From: Sorghum bicolor
Taxonomy: Eukaryota > Streptophyta > Magnoliopsida > Poales > Poaceae
DNA length: 64,000 nt
Reading direction: 5' to 3'
NCBI RefSeq assembly: GCF_000003195.3
Contig: NC_012878.2
Location: 10,590,386 to 10,654,385, forward strand
Below, one piece after another: positions 1 to 12,650 of the stretch (its first letter is position 1; each line of letters starts with the position of its first letter). The notes under the pieces were generated by a model. That model was not told the origin of the DNA, ran no database searches, and saw nothing but the letters and a program-made list of their open reading frames with translations. The translations under genes were made by a program, and so were the position numbers.

Positions 1-157
1 ATTATTACCTAATCATAGATTAACTAGACTTAAAAGATTTATCTTGTGATTTACAGCTAAACCGTACAATTACTTTGTATTTCCGTCTATATTTAGCGCT
101 TCATACATGTACCGTAAGATTCGATGTGATGAGAAATCTTGAAAAGTTTTTGGTTGC
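1..157 (-). mobile_element. Tourist-type MITE, truncated by window start
   Basis: The segment is the reverse complement of the interior and right part of the MITE family seen complete at 5215-5444 and 8555-8787. Shared words include the reverse complement of TTTTCAAGATT, the CATCACATCGAATCTT block and a TATATTTA block. The other terminus lies outside the window, so its TSD cannot be checked. Confidence 0.6.
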
Positions 158-3100
158 CATAGTAGACCCTAGCTACGACTGATCATGGAGTTGCGTTGAA
201 GCAAAGGTAATTTAGATTCTCTGTACGTCGTCAGTGCGTGCAAAAGTGCTATCTAGGTGCAGCTGTTTGGCCGGCCGGGACCAAATTAAACAGTGAAAAG
301 GTCAAAAGGGACCATCGGTTGGTGATGAACAGAACAGCAGTATATATGGCAGGCCGATTCTGGGCAGCTAGATATGCAATAGGGGGCCTGTGTCCTGAAT
401 GGCTGAATCCTCAATCCTCTCACTGCAGCTCTGCGTTGGTTCTTGGTACCATATACATGCGTACAAATACTACTCATCGTACAGGTACAGCTATGTATGT
501 GGGTGTCACTGTGTGTAAGTGAGTGGCCACTGCGATATGATATAACAGTACTTTGTTAGTTGGTACCAAACATGTGTGCAGTACTTGACAGCTCTGCTGA
601 TACATGCCAAACTCAAGTCCTCTCTGTGCACTCGTGGATGTGGAGTGAATCACAAGCGGTATAACATTTATTTATATATACAAGTCAATTTCCTCCCATC
701 GCAAATACAATTCCATTAGATTTGACCAAAGTCAAAATTTCTTTAACTTTGATCATCATCTCAGAGTTTTATAGCTTTTTATGCTTTTATATGTTACTAG
801 TCTATATCAAATTTTATTTGTTACTAATGGTTAATGTCAAAAGGTTGACTTAGGACGATCTAGATAGATTTATATTTCTTATCTTTTTAGCATCACACAA
901 ATGTATACTCACTCCCTATAAACACATGCATGTAAGATCTAAACTCTAGCCCTATGAACTTATTCAAAGACAGGACCGATAAAATGTAACAGTGAAAACG
1001 CAACTCGTTAAATCCTAAAGTAAGAAATCGTTATTCGGCAGAGTAAGAAAGACAGTGTTAAGGCCCTTCCATGAAACGTCAATGTCTGTTCGTAACACAT
1101 ATATGAAAAGTACTGCAACTCAAACTCAAATAGTGTAACAGAATCTGTACATTCAAATTGAGCTGGTGTTGGCCCTGCCACATCGCTAGCGCAGCGGCGC
1201 ACAAGTTATTGGCGAGCAATTTTGTCGTCAACGGTTTGGCATCGATGTAGCTAGAAACTGAGAGGGAGTGCTACGATAATGGCTATACCGATGGGCAAGC
1301 TTACCACAAAGTGAGTGCTTTGACTAGTTAATTTGTTCGGTACAAGATCTGATGTCCATGCATGAGCTGGAGTTGAACTAATATTTTTTATTATCCTTAA
1401 TTTACCATGGTATACTGGAGTATATTAATTAATGTTAATAAATGTATGGCAAAAGCCAGAATGCACGACTTTGTCCTGCAGCCATCGTACATCCAGTTCC
1501 AGCAGGGAGGAATCTCGCAATAATTGAGAGTCAGCGAGGCCGCGCCGGGAGATGAGATCGATCAGATCACATATTCAGATATCACCCTGCAACGTAACCA
1601 GCAATTTGTTATTCCATCGAGGCATACTCATGGATCCGTGAGCTTCCATGTTCTTCTTCTGACTGCATCAGAATTGGGAGCAGAATCTCTTTAGTATTGA
1701 CAATAGAGAAGCTAGCCCGAATGTGGTCAGGAACACACCCATATGAACACTACTAGGAGCCAGAGTAGAATCAACTTCACTTATGTACTACTACTAGTTG
1801 TTTTTTTTATTTGAGGTTTGTATTTGAGTAATTTGTCAAAAAACTACAAAAGAGGTATCCAACGGTTTTGCATTTGGAGTTTGCAATTTGAGCAATTTGG
1901 CAAATGAGGAAGCAAACTTGGCAAAAATGTCAAGCTGTTGACGACTTTGCAAACCCGATCGCGCGAACAAAGTCACGCGCGAGGAAAGCACGCGCGCCTG
2001 GAGACCTTCTATTTTTATCTTTTGCCAAGTCCAAATGTCAATTCCCTTGGAGATGACCTATTTTTATCATTTGTATTTTGTTATAGGAGTTTGCAAATAG
2101 CAACAAATGCCAAGTCAATTTGCCAAAGCCTTTGGAGATGCTCTAAACACCCCTATGAGTTGCAAAAGTTAATAATTTAGATAGATGTAGCAGGGTCCAG
2201 GGACAGTGCCAACAACTAGTACGTACGTACTTGATTTCACCAAGGAACCATTGGATCCTGCTGGTTTGTTGATCCAGCGTTCAGAATCGGGTACCATTAT
2301 TGGATACATACATATATGCATGCATGCTGAGATGTACGTACACGTGCACTGTGCGTAGTACGTACGTGTGTTTGTTAGACACAGATGTAATAAAAGTCTA
2401 TAATCTAACACGTCGGCAGTTTTAATGGCCCCGGAACGCGAGTTGTCATGATGGATTCATTCGGCATCAGTTTACAAGCCGAGATGATAGCCGGCGCGGC
2501 CCGCGCGCGCCGCGCACCCGGGCGGTTGGGAGGGGGAGGAGTGGCCGCAGCTAGCTCCCATTCCGCGTGCCCGGCACGTCCCCGCGGCGCGGAGAGGAGC
2601 GAGGAGACCCAGGTGGTCGCCATGCGGCTGTGCCGACCGGCCGGCAGGGCTGTTGGTTTAATTTGTTTGGCATTGCCAGTCACCATGCATTGTCTCGATC
2701 GTCCTCTGAATCTGATGATGAAAAGAAAAAAAGGAAAAAAAAAAAAACACCAACAAGAAGATTTGCTCACATTGCAGTGTGTTTTGCGATGGCGACGGGA
2801 ACGTGCGTCCCAAGGCCAAGGGGGGACCAGACCAGACCAGAGCTAGTTAGGTTCAAGCCGCATGTAGTACCAGTGTACCACTACGACGTGCATGCCTCCC
2901 TGTGCAAATGCCAGGGAAAGTCCCGCCCTGGACTGGGCAGAGGGTCGTTGCTCCCTGCACGTAGGATGGCGGACCGCCAGACTGCCGGCCGCTGCGTTAC
3001 GTGCCTGACAACCACCACCTGGACCTGGGCGTGCGCTCGACGGTCTCGTCTCTTGTGTGTTGCTCACCGACGTGGGGGTTTATTTGCCCTGCACTCCTCC

Positions 3101-3643
3101 AGATCGATCCCAGGATCAGGATGCGGCCAGATCTGGTTCAGTTTTAATTTCTTCTTCTTCTTCTTCTCATTACATATAAAATGCCGGCCGATCGCGTATC
3201 GGGACCGCACGGCGCCACGCGCCACCAGAGCCGAGCTAGGCTGGTACACACACGTTGACGGGAAAATTCAATTCGGAATGGACACTCCGTTCCAGTCCTC
3301 CGATCCCTGCCTTGTGTTCTGCTGTCGCTTAGCCGAGACTACTAGTACGAGCCTTCATGTTTCACGCTTTTGACTGCATGCTTTTCCGTTCCGTGCACGA
3401 GCCTGCATGGTGCATGCTGTTACTCTTCACAGAGACGATCGATCTGGTCCTGAATTAACCTGAAACACGGAGGGGCGACGTAGTACGTGTGTATGTGTGC
3501 GTGCGAGTGTTGGTAACATGCATTTGTTTTGGGTCCGGTACGTCGTGCCCCAGTTTAAGCTGACACTAGGAATCTCTGCACGACATCCGTTTTGGCACTT
3601 TTGCAGGAAATCAGTTGGGGCGGTTTGGAGCGCGGTGTTGCCC

Positions 3644-3670
3644 CGTCTCGTCTCGTCTCGTCTCGTCTCT
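3644..3670. repeat. (CGTCT)n microsatellite
   Basis: About five perfect copies of the pentamer CGTCT. Confidence 0.95.
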
Positions 3671-4012
3671 GGCTGCCACACACCCATGATGGCATCTGCA
3701 GTATGCATGCATGCTCCCCCCCCCTCCTACTCCAAGAGTTATACTCTACTACTTGCGGATCGACCAATGAGGCGCGTTTGATTCCAGTGCACGTCCACAT
3801 CGATGAATGGAGAACGAGCGACCAGAGAGCATCGAGAGTCGATCACCACCTTTTGTTTCTCTAGGCGTCTGTTTTGGTCCCATGATTAGAGATATGCGTG
3901 TAAAAATGATGTGTCGCAGCAGCTGAACGCAGGAAGATCGTAATCTGAAGCCTACCCCTGCTGAAGCAACGAACGTCGGACGACAAACTTGCCGTGAAAT
4001 TCATGTGGATGC

Positions 4013-4036
4013 ATGGATGGATGGATGGATGGATGG
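4013..4036. repeat. (ATGG)n microsatellite
   Basis: About six copies of the tetramer ATGG. Confidence 0.95.
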
Positions 4037-5214
4037 AACAGTGAAAAGGCCGGCTGTGGGCAGGAGGGAGGGAGTAGGGGACACCGGACGGACGGACACC
4101 CGACCCGCAGTGGTCGATCCCTCCGCGCGCGCGCTGTGGGCTGTGGATAGTGACCACGGTGGTTGGTGCCTTTTTGTCAATCTGTCCCAACTTTGGCCCT
4201 GCCCACCACGATACCTTTTTTCCCCTCCTTTTGCGTGTTACTGCGAGTCTGCACCGCACTTTAAACCAGCATTATGGATGTTAGTTAGCGAGGACCGAAG
4301 AATCGCGTCGTGCATCATGAGCCACTTTCCCCTTGGAGCGCCCGGCAGCGGCGGAGCGGAGGACATGATGAGCAGCTAGTACTAGTAATACTATGCTAGC
4401 TTCCACCAATTAGCCTCAACAAGCCTCATGAGGATACAATACAATACACTGACGCACGCAGTAGCGAACGAAGGCACGCCAGTAGTAGCTCAAGAAGAAT
4501 GGCAATTATATATAACTTTTCTGCTAATAGAACGGAACAGGTCGAAAAGAGACATTTTTGAGACGGAAAGGCACAGACGTTGGTGAGGGATTTGGAATTT
4601 GGAAATCAATATTATAGCTATAGTGACGACGCACATGCTTCCTGTTGATTGCAATAGCAACTGCTACGGACGTCCAACTGCTACTGCTACATGTCACACG
4701 CACAAAACCACTGGAAACGCAAGTTGAGGCTGCCCACTACTCCACCAGGGAGCTCATCCATTTATCAAGGCCTCAATAAGTAAAGGTGTGCGTGTGAGAC
4801 AGCCGTTGCAGCAGGGGGGGGGTTCATACCTATCGAGTATGAACAACAGAGTGGTGCAAAATGTGGGCAATTTGAATAACAGAGCTCTTGCCGTCTGTGT
4901 GACATATCAAATCAAAACATTCAGAAACATGAACATGGCAACGTACTGCACCTAATATGTTGATTGTTTTTTTTTCTTTCTCGGCGCTCTCCAGCATCAG
5001 ACTTCCTGGACCTTCATTCGTTTTTGCACAAAGTTTTGCGTGTTTTTCATGGACCATGACTCATGAGCAGGCAAATCATCAGCGAGGCGCGCCTGGAGCA
5101 CATCAGGAACCAAACTGGTCTGGACGGCCTCTGGGGATGATCCGGCCGGCTGCAAGTTGTTCACCAGTATATATATAAGTTCGTAGAATTCAGCTATCTC
5201 CAAGGCACACTATA

Positions 5215-5444
5215 GGCCTTGTTTAGTTCGCGAAAAATTTCAAGATTCTCCATCACATCGAATCTTTGGTCGTATGCATAGAGTATTAAATATAGACAAA
5301 AATAAAACTAACTGCATAGTTTACCTGTAATTTGTAAGATGAATCTTTTGAGTCTAGTTACTCCGTGATTGGACAATATTTATTAAATAAAAATGAAATG
5401 CTACAGTAACTAAAAATAAAAAATTTTGCGAACTAAACAATGCC
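5215..5444. mobile_element. Tourist-like MITE (PIF/Harbinger type)
   Basis: The element opens with GGCCTTGTTTAGTTCGCGAA and closes with the near-reverse complement TTGCGAACTAAACAATGCC. It is flanked by 3-bp direct repeats ATA (5212-5214 and 5445-5447). Its interior matches the elements at 8555, 11712 and 16120. It has no coding capacity. Confidence 0.85.
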
Positions 5445-5909
5445 ATAGTACCTGTACATGCATGCTAGTATGCTACTAATACTGTATTTTACTGCACAGC
5501 ACAGCACGTCTCTGCACCATATGAAAGCTCAGATGCATCTCCGATCCATTTGAGCAGAGCTACGAACCCTACGAAGTGTGGTCAACAGCCTATAAACAAT
5601 GAGTTTCAGATGCTGGCAAATCCACCCTCTACTGAAAGTAGTGGCATGGCAGTATGATGGAACTGCGATCCAGGAAGGAAAAACACTGTTTTTCACACCC
5701 TCGCTAGAGATGGAGCAATCCGTCAGCGACGGCCATTAACAATACTCCTACACTGTAATAAGCTCGATTATCGCAAGATACTCCTACGGTCAATGGAATG
5801 CGGGAGGCACCACTTAATGGTGGACGTGGAAACCAAGAACTCATCGGGGTCTCCAAATCAAATGCCCCATACGCATCAAAGGGCCATCGTCGTAACGTGT
5901 ATTCACGAC

Positions 5910-6009
5910 NNNNNNNNNNNNNNNNNNNNNNNNNNNNNNNNNNNNNNNNNNNNNNNNNNNNNNNNNNNNNNNNNNNNNNNNNNNNNNNNNNNNNNNNNNN
6001 NNNNNNNNN
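5910..6009. other. Assembly gap (100 N)
   Basis: Exactly 100 N, the usual placeholder for a gap of unknown size. Open frames that cross it are meaningless. Confidence 0.99.
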
Positions 6010-6185
6010 TCAGTGCGGATTTCATCCTGTTTCACCGCGTGGGAAACAACGCCAGCGGAGTTTCACCATGGTGAAACTACTTCCTTCTCTCTCCTCTTCG
6101 TTTCATGCAAAAAGTGTAGTTTTGCTGACATGTCGCTCTAATAAATGTGCATGACATCCTGATGAAACCCCCACTCAGACTGTTC
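6010..6185. mobile_element. Right part of a Tourist-type element next to the gap
   Basis: The 3' edge, read in reverse, begins GAACAGTCTGAGTGGGGG followed by TTTCAT, and TTA (6186-6188) follows it. This matches the terminal style of the element at 13859-14768, which starts GGCAAGTCTCAATG and is flanked by TTA. The left end is not visible and may lie in the gap. Confidence 0.5.
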
Positions 6186-6188
6186 TTA

Positions 6189-8551
6189 GGAAATGGTTAC
6201 CGCGGCGTACTCTACTTCGTTCTCTGGAGACGTGCGGGGGCGGCCAAGCAAAGCAGCGACTCCACAGGCGACGAGATGTGTCGGTGTGGCGTTGTATTAG
6301 CCGCGCTGATGGTGTTAGTTTAATCAATTAATAGGTGTATTCGATCCTTAGCGAGAGGCGATGGGGATCGCTGCATCGGGTTCAGTTGATCCGAAATCAA
6401 ATCATCAGATCAGTGTACTAGTAGTAAGCTAGTAGTAGTACGCCACTATAACACTTCAAAGTTCTAACTATTTCTCTCCATTTTTTTAGACGAGATGAGG
6501 CAAACATAATGGACTGATTGATCACACCACTGGCGCATGCTTCTTTTAGCAGATCAGTTATCATTCATCAAACAAAGCGGTCCACCGTACGTACTACGTG
6601 CCTGACACCAGTAACGTTCTGATCCCCAATCCACACACTCTCCAGTAGTAGTGGCCCTCTCACATGCCCTGCCGCATGCAGTGCGTGCCGCCCCTCTCAG
6701 TCAATCGACTGATCAGATCAGATCAGCGGCGCATCATCAGCAAACAGAAATAATAATACGTACTAGTAACCTAACCGAATTCCCTTGTCCACGTCCCAGT
6801 GACAGCGCCAAGCAAGTTGCAGTTAGCGAGCCGTTGCAGCGCTGCTGAGGCGCGCTGAGCTCTGAGGACGCCCCCGGCCCTCCGTTGTCCGCTTCTACCA
6901 ACCGGATTCCTCTCTCGTCAAGCACGCGCGCACGCACTCGCTGCCCCTCATCCACTGTGAGTAGTGCCCACGCTCCCGCGAGCGGCCATACATGGACCCC
7001 CCCCATCCCTTTTCACGGCCTTTTGCTCCGGCGGAGATGGAGGAAACGCACGCAGGAAACCACCGAGACGGCGAGGGAAAAGGGGCACAAACGGATGAGC
7101 AAATGCACGCGTCCTCTTCTCCGTTGGTTTTTGTTCGATTCTGGTGTGTTTGTTTGAAATAATCTATCGAATTTATTAGTGTTTTTTTAAATAAATCTTT
7201 CAATCATAAATTATAACTTTTTAGGCAAGTCAACAGGCCTACGTGCAGGCGGTTATGCGTCGACGCCACTACTGCCGGTGGTGCCACTACTGCAGCACCC
7301 CGTTACATGCACGACGATGGTGGCCTGCTGCCTGCTTTTGTTGTTGATGGCGATGGCGATGGGCGAATCGGATCTCCAGCTGCACTGCAGCATCCTATAA
7401 TTTTCTCTCGCGCGCGGATATCTGGGGCTGGGGCACATGCTGTCGTCTACCTCGCTTAGTGCTGCCCCTCTACGAGTACGAGTACGAGTACTAGCTAGGC
7501 GTGCGCCGAGTATGGATGCACGATGCCTCCCCTTTCTTTCCCTGCTTTGACTCTACTGCATGCCTCCTATTTGTTCATCGGAACCAAACAAAAGAAAAGA
7601 AACGAAAAGGTTAAGGCGACAATGCCACTTCTAACGAGCCAGAGAGGAAAATCTCGAGTTATTCATGGTCTATAATCATTAGTGTGGTCTTGTTTTCTTT
7701 ATAGTCGGAGCACCAAAGTTTAAATTCTAACTTTTGTGTTTTATATGAAAAAAAGATATATACGTTGCTATTGTCCCGTAGACGGCTAATCTAGAGATGA
7801 GTTAATGGTAAGTTATTTTTGTTTACTGTCTTATAGTAATTTCAAGATCCTTATATAAGTTTGTGCATATGACAAAGGGAGGTTTGTGAACAACTTTGTA
7901 TACCGGTGCGTAAGTTCCCTCATGGTTTTAAATTTTAACTTATGTAGGAGCATCAATAGGAAACAACTCTCTATTTTATTTTTTTAGCAAAATGGAAAAA
8001 AAAAGTTTTCTCCAACAGTTAGGTAAAAGAGCTCTTTGAAAATAAAAAGTTGACAAATATCCTCTCCAACTTCCATGTGACAAAACGGTAAAAGAAACTA
8101 TTAAAAGATGTTTTGTGGGTTAGAAATAGTTCAGGTTCCCTATACAAAATCATTTAGTAAACTAATATAGAAAACTATTTGAGAGAGGAATAAATTGAGG
8201 TTGCTACTTTATGTTGTTAACTTGCTAAGCTAATAAGTTTAGCAAGTTAATGCTAGGAAACACTTAGAATTTCTCTAAAATGGTGGTTTCATGAAATAGC
8301 CATATCTTTCTCTCACCTCCTCCCTCTTCTCCGCATCCTAAAAAAAAGTGAGTTACTATATTTTAGATGCCTGAAATTTCAAGCAACAACCTTAGACAAA
8401 CAACGAAAATTTGCAACTCACAAGAGACAGTTCTTTTTTTAGTCAAACAATGACAAAACTATACAGTATGTTATGTGAACAACAACAAAAAAAGTCAAAG
8501 AAGTGAACGAAATTGGAATATTACACTACATAAGACAATATATGAGGTTGC
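6189..8551. other. Intergenic region without a supported gene
   Basis: No open frame has recognisable content. The stretch 7660-8290 is AT-rich and looks like degenerate MITE remnants, but no matched termini were found. Nothing else is supported. Confidence 0.55.
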
Positions 8552-8554
8552 TTA

Positions 8555-8787
8555 GGCCTTGTTTACTTCCACCCCAAATTCTAAAATTTTTCAAGATTCT
8601 TCATCACATCGAATCTTTAGACACATGCATGAGGTATTAAATATAGACAAAAATAAAAACTAATTGCACAGTTTGGTCAAAATTTACGAGACGAATTTTT
8701 TAAACCTAGTTAGTCTATAATTGGACAATAATTACCACAAACAAACGAAAGTCGCGAAATTTTTTCCTTCGTCAACTAAACACGGCC
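8555..8787. mobile_element. Tourist-like MITE with TTA target duplication
   Basis: The element starts GGCCTTGTTTACTTCC and ends AACTAAACACGGCC. It is flanked by the PIF/Harbinger-type duplication TTA at 8552-8554 and 8788-8790. Its interior is homologous to the element at 5215-5444. Confidence 0.9.
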
Positions 8788-8807
8788 TTAGTGTATCAAT
8801 GTACTTG

Positions 8808-8985
8808 GGCCCTGTTTGGCTCCACCAACTAAATTTTAGCTAGCTAAAATTATTTTACCTACTCTTGGGTGACTAATGGAACTAAACTACTTGATCCCCT
8901 TTTAGTCAATGTGTTTGGAACTTTAGCTACTAAAGTGACTAAAGTTTAGCTAGCTAAAATTTAGTTGGTGGAACCAAACAGGGCC
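8808..8985. mobile_element. Short palindromic MITE, 3-bp TSD
   Basis: Long inverted termini begin GGCCCTGTTTGGCTCCACCA on the left; the right end is close to its reverse complement. TTG flanks both sides (8805-8807 and 8986-8988). At 178 bp with no coding capacity it is a different MITE family from its neighbour at 8555. Confidence 0.85.
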
Positions 8986-8988
8986 TTG

Positions 8989-9821
8989 TCCTTATCTTCG
9001 GACAAGGAAACATTTTCTCTTTGCATCTACTATATACCAGTAATTGATATTAATACACCTTATTAAGTGGCGCTAGGTTGCTCGCATTTCCTTTTTCGCT
9101 ACCGCACGGTAGTATGTACCGCGTGAGGGAAAAAAAAAACTACTGTTGGATGACAGTGCAATTTACTAGCAGCGATGAATATTTCTCAAGACGTGTGTGA
9201 CAATTCTGTTACAACGAATCAACGATCATCTATCTCCCTGACACAGTTTTGGATTTAATCCTGGGAATTTTATATGCCTTTTCTTTACCAACCGTCCTGA
9301 TATGATTTTCCTGTCACCTCAACGGCTACTTGATTATGATCGGCAGGAAAGATAACACATTCCGGGCTGGCAGTGATAGATGTCCCCAGGTGAGATGACA
9401 CCGGCCGCCCTGCCCCTGCACGGAGAAGAGAAGACAACCCACTAAGCAAGCAAGGCATGTGTGCCATGTCCAGCACCCCCACTCCAGCTACCTTACTGCC
9501 CATCAAAGCCACCCAAACAAATCTTCCATTCCTCATCACCATCCATCCACCATGCCAATGCCATGCTCTCCCTAGTCCAAGTATTGCAGTGCAAGAGCCC
9601 ATCCATCATACCCATGCATTGGCCAATGGCCATGAATGGCCATGGCCAGCCACAAACAGATCAAACGGTGTTGAATAGTACCCTGTACAGAGAGAGAGAG
9701 AGAGAGATTAAAAAAATATATAAAAGGGCTAGGAGTAACTAATAAACAAACACAGCAAGCAAGCAAACAGAGGCATAATTAGCACCACCTTGTAAGGTGT
9801 AATCCATGTGCCTACCCCTGC
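8989..9821. other. Upstream region of GDSL-1
   Basis: No gene is supported. An (AG)n microsatellite lies at 9689-9707. The last part, up to the TATA box at 9822, is the presumed promoter of the GDSL gene. Confidence 0.5.
9689..9707. repeat. (AG)n microsatellite
   Basis: A run of nine to ten AG dinucleotides upstream of GDSL-1. Confidence 0.95.
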
Positions 9822-9828
9822 TATATAA
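9822..9828 (+). promoter_or_regulatory. TATA box of GDSL-1
   Basis: TATATAA lies 128 bp upstream of the ATG at 9956. A CT-rich leader (CTCTCTTTCTTTC and similar) lies between, as is common in plant 5' UTRs. Confidence 0.7.
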
Positions 9829-9955
9829 CAATCCAAACCCCCTCTCAGCAGCTGCTGCCTGCTTTTTGCCTTACTCTCTCTTTCTTTCACACAATCCCAC
9901 TACTTGTTAGTTTGGTTTTCTCTTTACTTCCTCATTGGTGAGTAGTGTCCTGGCC

Positions 9956-12650
9956 ATGGCGTCGAGGAGGAGGGGCTTCTCGGGCCTGCCGCCGCCGGCG
10001 TGCCTGCCGGTGGTGGTGCTCGTCGTGTGCCTGGCAGCCGCCGTGGCGGTGTCGGGCGAGCCGCTGCCGCAGTACTACAATGCCATCTTCAGCTTCGGCG
10101 ACTCCTTCTCCGACACGGGCAACTTCGTCATCATCAACTCCGGCAAGCTGCCCAACATGCCCAAGTTCCCGCCGCCGTACGCCAGGTGCTCCAACGGCCG
10201 CCTCGTCATCGACTTCCTGGGTAAGTTCGTTGCTGCCATCGTTGATTTTCATTGGATTGATGATGATTGAACAAGGGCAGCCAACTAGTAATAAATTGAC
10301 TGATTGATTTGATTTGACTGACAACTGCAACTGCAACTGCAGCCGAGGCGTTCGGTCTTCCTCTCCTCCCACCGTCGGCGAACAAGGGCACCAACTTCAG
10401 CCAGGGCGCCAACTTCGCGGTGATGGGGGCGACAGCGCTAGACCTGAAATACTTCAAGGACAACAACGTGTGGAGCATCCCTCCGTTCAACACCTCCATG
10501 AACGTGCAGCTCGAGTGGTTCCAAGAAGTGAAGCAGAGCATCTGCCCATCGGACCCATCCACCTGCCGCGCGCTCTTCGCCAAGTCCCTGTTCGTGTTCG
10601 GCGAGTTCGGCGGCAACGACTACAGCTTCGCGTGGAAGGCGGACTGGTCGCTGGAGAAAGTGAAGACGACGCTGGTGCCCGCCGTGGTGGCCTCCCTGGT
10701 GAGCGGCGTGGAGCGGCTGCTCGACGAGGGCGCCCGCCACGTCGTGGTCCCCGGGAACCTCCCCGCCGGCTGCATCCCCATCACGCTCACCATGTACCCG
10801 TCCGAGGACAGGTCCGAGTACGACCCGCGGACCGGGTGTCTGAAGAAGTACAACGCCGTGGCGCTCTACCATAACGCCATGCTCCGTATCGCGCTGGATC
10901 GTCTCCAGCGACGGCGGCCGGAGTCACGCATCGTCTACGGTGACTACTACACGCCTTACATCCAGTTCGCGCGCACCCCGCACCTCTACGGTCAGTCAGC
11001 TGGTCCTTGGCTTTGCATTTTTGCATGTTCATTTCGCTCTCTTTCTTCTCTGATTCTCTCATATAGCGGCCTGCGTGCAAAAAAAAAACACTATAGGAAG
11101 GAAGAGCCGAATAGGAATAGGAATATCTAGCTGCTCTGCTTTGCTGCTCTGGGGCCTCGTCGCTCTGGCACGAGCAGAGAGCACTGGGAGGCTTGCCTTT
11201 ATGCCCGGTACGTTTTGGAGCAGTTCCAGGGCTGGTGCCTTGCTGCGGCACCGTACTGCGTTTGCATTTTTGAAGAAACTGCTAGTACTGGGATGGACCG
11301 ACCTGCCGACCGAGCAGTAGCAGACTAGCAGTCCGGCCCGTCTTGTTCTGTTATTTTTTTTGCTCGTCCAACAGTGGTAGCGAGGGACAAAAACAAGCTC
11401 GTGAATTCTCCGTCCCTCCCGCCTGGCGCGGGGGGAGGCTCAGGCATCGTAGTACGACCTGCGGTGGTTGGTACTAGGGTACAAGGGTGTACACTTGGGG
11501 TATTATTATGTCTCCGTCGTCGTCTCCGTGCGTGTGCATGTGTGTTTCCAAGTCTTGCCATGTCGCGTCGCGGTTGGCGCGCGAGGATTGTGGATCTCTC
11601 AAATCACAACCCAGCCGCCGCGAGCTGGCCCTCGGATCATCGGATTAGGAGGCCAGCCGTGCCCTGCCGTGCCGCGAGAGTGATATATGGTTGGGTGTTA
11701 TTGGTGCCTAAGGCCCTGTTTAGTTCTCTACCCAAAATTTTTTCATCCATCCCATCGAATCTTTGGACACATGCATGGAACATTAAATGTAGATAAAAAA
11801 ATAAACTAATTACACAGTTTAGTTAAGAATCGCGAGACGAATCTTTTAAGCCTAGTTACTCCATGATTAGCCTTAAGTGCTACAGTAACCCACATGTGCT
11901 AATGACAGATTAATTATGCTTAATAAATTTGTCTTGCAGTTTCGTGACGAGCTATGTAATTTGTTTTTTTATTAGTTTCTAAAAATCCCTCCCGACATCC
12001 TTCCGACACATCCGATGTGACACCCAAAAAATTTTCGTTTCCAATCTAAACAGGCCCTAACGCTGGCGTAGTAGTGTCAGGGGTTGCCAGCCAGAGGGAG
12101 AGCAACATTGGTGTGAGTGTTAAGTGTGAGTTCAGTTCACCTACCAGCACAGAGGAGCAGATCCTGGCACAGCCTGTGCTAGTACGGGCTCCTCCCTCCT
12201 GCCTGGGGCTGGGGCTCCACTCGGCACTCGTGTCTCGTCCATGGATGGATCCTTCCATGCCCCGGTCGATGCCCACACCAAGGCCAACCTGGCACTGTGC
12301 ATGCTGCCACGACAAGTTACTACTGTCTGTCCTCAGCATAGGGGGAGACTGGATGTGATGTGCATCTGATGATCTGATTCTGATGAACATCTGATGTGTG
12401 TGTGTGTGCAGGGTACAAGCGCGGCGCTCTGCGTGCGTGCTGCGGCGGCGGCGGGCCGTACAACTACAACATGAGCGCGTCGTGCGGGCTCCCCGGCGCC
12501 ACCACCTGCGAGGACCCCGACGCGCACGTCAGCTGGGACGGCATCCACCTCACCGAGGCGCCCTACCGCTTCATCGCCAACACCTGGGTCAAGGGCCCCT
12601 ACGCGCACCCGCCGCTCGCCACCGTCGTCATCGAGGACATGGTCGACTGA
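9956..12650 (+). CDS. GDSL esterase/lipase 1 (SGNH hydrolase), 3 exons, 383 aa
   Basis: Exons are 9956-10220, 10343-10990 and 12412-12650, all GT-AG, and join in frame to 383 codons plus TGA. Residues 1-34 form a signal peptide, so the product is probably secreted or apoplastic. Block I is FGDSFSDTGN with the nucleophile Ser50; block II is GANFAVMG near 110-117; block III is GGND with Asn180; block V is DGIH with Asp347 and His350. Two Cys-rich stretches near the C-terminus ([11 protein letters not shown]) are typical of plant GDSL lipases. These enzymes hydrolyse ester bonds of lipids, acetylated polysaccharides or acyl-glucose-type donors; the substrate cannot be read here. The ATG at 9956 is in a good context (GCCATGGCG); an in-frame TTG at 9935 is not a credible start. 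Intron 2 (1421 bp) holds a MITE. Compared with GDSL-2 it lacks one intron. Confidence 0.95.
11712..12057. mobile_element. Tourist-like MITE in intron 2 of GDSL-1
   Basis: The element begins GGCCCTGTTTAGTTCTC and ends TCTAAACAGGCCC. It is flanked by TAA (11709-11711 and 12058-12060). It belongs to the family seen at 5215 and 8555 but is longer (346 bp). Confidence 0.9.

Larger units (their letters stand above)
158..5211. other. Intergenic region without a supported gene
   Basis: No open frame here has a recognisable domain or plausible exon structure. GC-rich open frames between 2405 and 4380 overlap on both strands and look like composition artefacts. An AT-rich stretch at 1790-2180, with repeated TTTGCAAAT/TTTGCCAAA words, resembles an old DNA-transposon remnant but no termini were resolved. 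Simple repeats lie at 3644-3670 and 4013-4036. Confidence 0.6.

Noticed and set aside
2405..3373. Overlapping open frames of 121-268 codons on both strands
   Set aside because: No domain, biased residues, all frames open because of GC-rich composition; no splice or start context supports a gene.
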